From the NCBI GenBank assembly GCA_003139975.1, contig PLHN01000410.1, positions 1 through 6,805 of the forward strand: 6,805 nt of DNA. The letters run 5' to 3'. Below, piece by piece: positions 6,377 to 6,805 of this stretch. How positions within the stretch are numbered: the stretch's first letter is position 1; each line of letters opens with the position of its first letter. The position numbers were made by a program, and so were the translations under genes. The notes beneath the pieces were generated by a model. It saw only the letters and a list, made by a program, of their open reading frames with translations. It made no database searches and was not told where the DNA came from. This DNA is from Acidobacteriaceae bacterium. Lineage in GTDB: Bacteria; Acidobacteriota; Terriglobia; Terriglobales; Acidobacteriaceae.

Positions 6377-6805
6377 ATGTTGATCAAAAAGCCAGCTGAC
6401 ATACCGTCTTCCGAGATTACTCCCCGGCAGACGTATCTCAACCGCCGCAGATTTCTGGCCGGCGCTGCGCTCGCCGGTGCCGCGGCCGCAGCCGGTGTGG
6501 CTTTCCGCGATCTTGCCGAGCCCTCGCTCATCGTTCAGGCCAACGCCAAAATCGACGGCCTCCAGAAAAGTTCCTTCAGCACCACGGAAAAAGAAACTCC
6601 CTACAAAGACGTCACCAACTACAACAATTTCTACGAATTCTCCACCGACAAATATGAGCCCGCCTCCCTGGCGAAGGATTTCAAGCCGCGCCCCTGGACG
6701 GTAACCATCGACGGCATGGTCAAGAAAAAGCAGGTGCTCGACGTCGATGCGATCATCAAATTTGCCGCTCCCGAAGAACGCATCTATCGCCATCGCTGCG
6801 TCGAG
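6377..6805 (+). CDS. msrP: Protein-methionine-sulfoxide reductase catalytic subunit MsrP (YedY), N-terminal 143 residues (3' end beyond window)
   Basis: Periplasmic molybdopterin enzyme that reduces methionine sulfoxide in envelope proteins, taking electrons from the quinone pool through the heme membrane protein MsrQ (family knowledge). The N-terminus carries a twin-arginine signal: LNRRRFLAGAALAG (21-34) followed by an alanine-rich hydrophobic stretch, predicting folded export by Tat. YNNFYEF (82-88) and EERIYRHRCVE (133-143) match E. coli YedY closely; C141 is the cysteine that ligates molybdenum. PWTVTIDGMV (106-115) matches the PWTLKISGEV region of the E. coli enzyme. The ATG at 6377 has GGGGA 3 bases upstream, a short spacing, and is preceded by the duplicated initiation region. 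The rest of the gene, and any msrQ, lie beyond the window. The long open frame on the opposite strand here (6212-6793) is a shadow. Confidence 0.96.
   Translation, partial: MLIKKPADIPSSEITPRQTYLNRRRFLAGAALAGAAAAAGVAFRDLAEPSLIVQANAKIDGLQKSSFSTTEKETPYKDVTNYNNFYEFSTDKYEPASLAKDFKPRPWTVTIDGMVKKKQVLDVDAIIKFAAPEERIYRHRCVE

Noticed and set aside
6212..6793. A 193-codon minus-strand open frame at the right end
   Set aside because: It lies opposite msrP, whose Tat signal and molybdenum-cysteine motif are clear on the plus strand; the antisense product resembles nothing.
1..6805. The window as a defence island, biosynthetic cluster or mobile element
   Set aside because: No integrase, transposase, nuclease, toxin-antitoxin pair, att-like repeats or modular synthase is visible; the genes are housekeeping or envelope types in mixed orientation.

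Overview
The window (GC-rich, close to 60% by eye) holds five protein-coding genes: two cut by the window edges and three complete. Gene style, GC content and family mix suggest a soil-type Acidobacteriota (Terriglobia-like) chromosome. That placement is an inference from protein resemblance, not from a marker gene. I see no rRNA, tRNA, CRISPR array, insertion sequence or phage gene.

Layout: (1) minus strand, 1-1608: the N-terminal 536 residues of an alpha-glucan (glycogen) phosphorylase, with a PtsP-type GAF sensory domain ahead of the DUF3417 and phosphorylase domains. (2) A 413-base divergent intergenic region. (3) Plus strand, 2022-2498: a complete heme-type bacterioferritin with all ferroxidase ligands. 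(4) Plus strand, 2623-4284: a polytopic membrane protein of the DUF2142/GT-C-like kind. (5) A 237-base convergent gap. (6) Minus strand, 4522-6174: a GT39/PMT_2-type (ArnT-like) membrane glycosyltransferase. (7) A 202-base divergent gap holding a tandem 13-base repeat that duplicates a ribosome-binding site and an ATG. (8) Plus strand, 6377-6805: the N-terminal 143 residues of MsrP (YedY), the Tat-exported molybdenum-dependent methionine sulfoxide reductase, ending two residues after the molybdenum-binding cysteine.

The genes do not form one operon: orientation changes at nearly every junction. Loose themes are reserve-glucan breakdown, iron storage and oxidative protection (bfr, msrP), and envelope glycan or lipid glycosylation (the two GT-C-like proteins). 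This looks mainly like an ordinary chromosomal region. The points most worth a second look are the GAF-phosphorylase fusion and the duplicated initiation region of msrP. I did not find a convincing undescribed multi-gene system.
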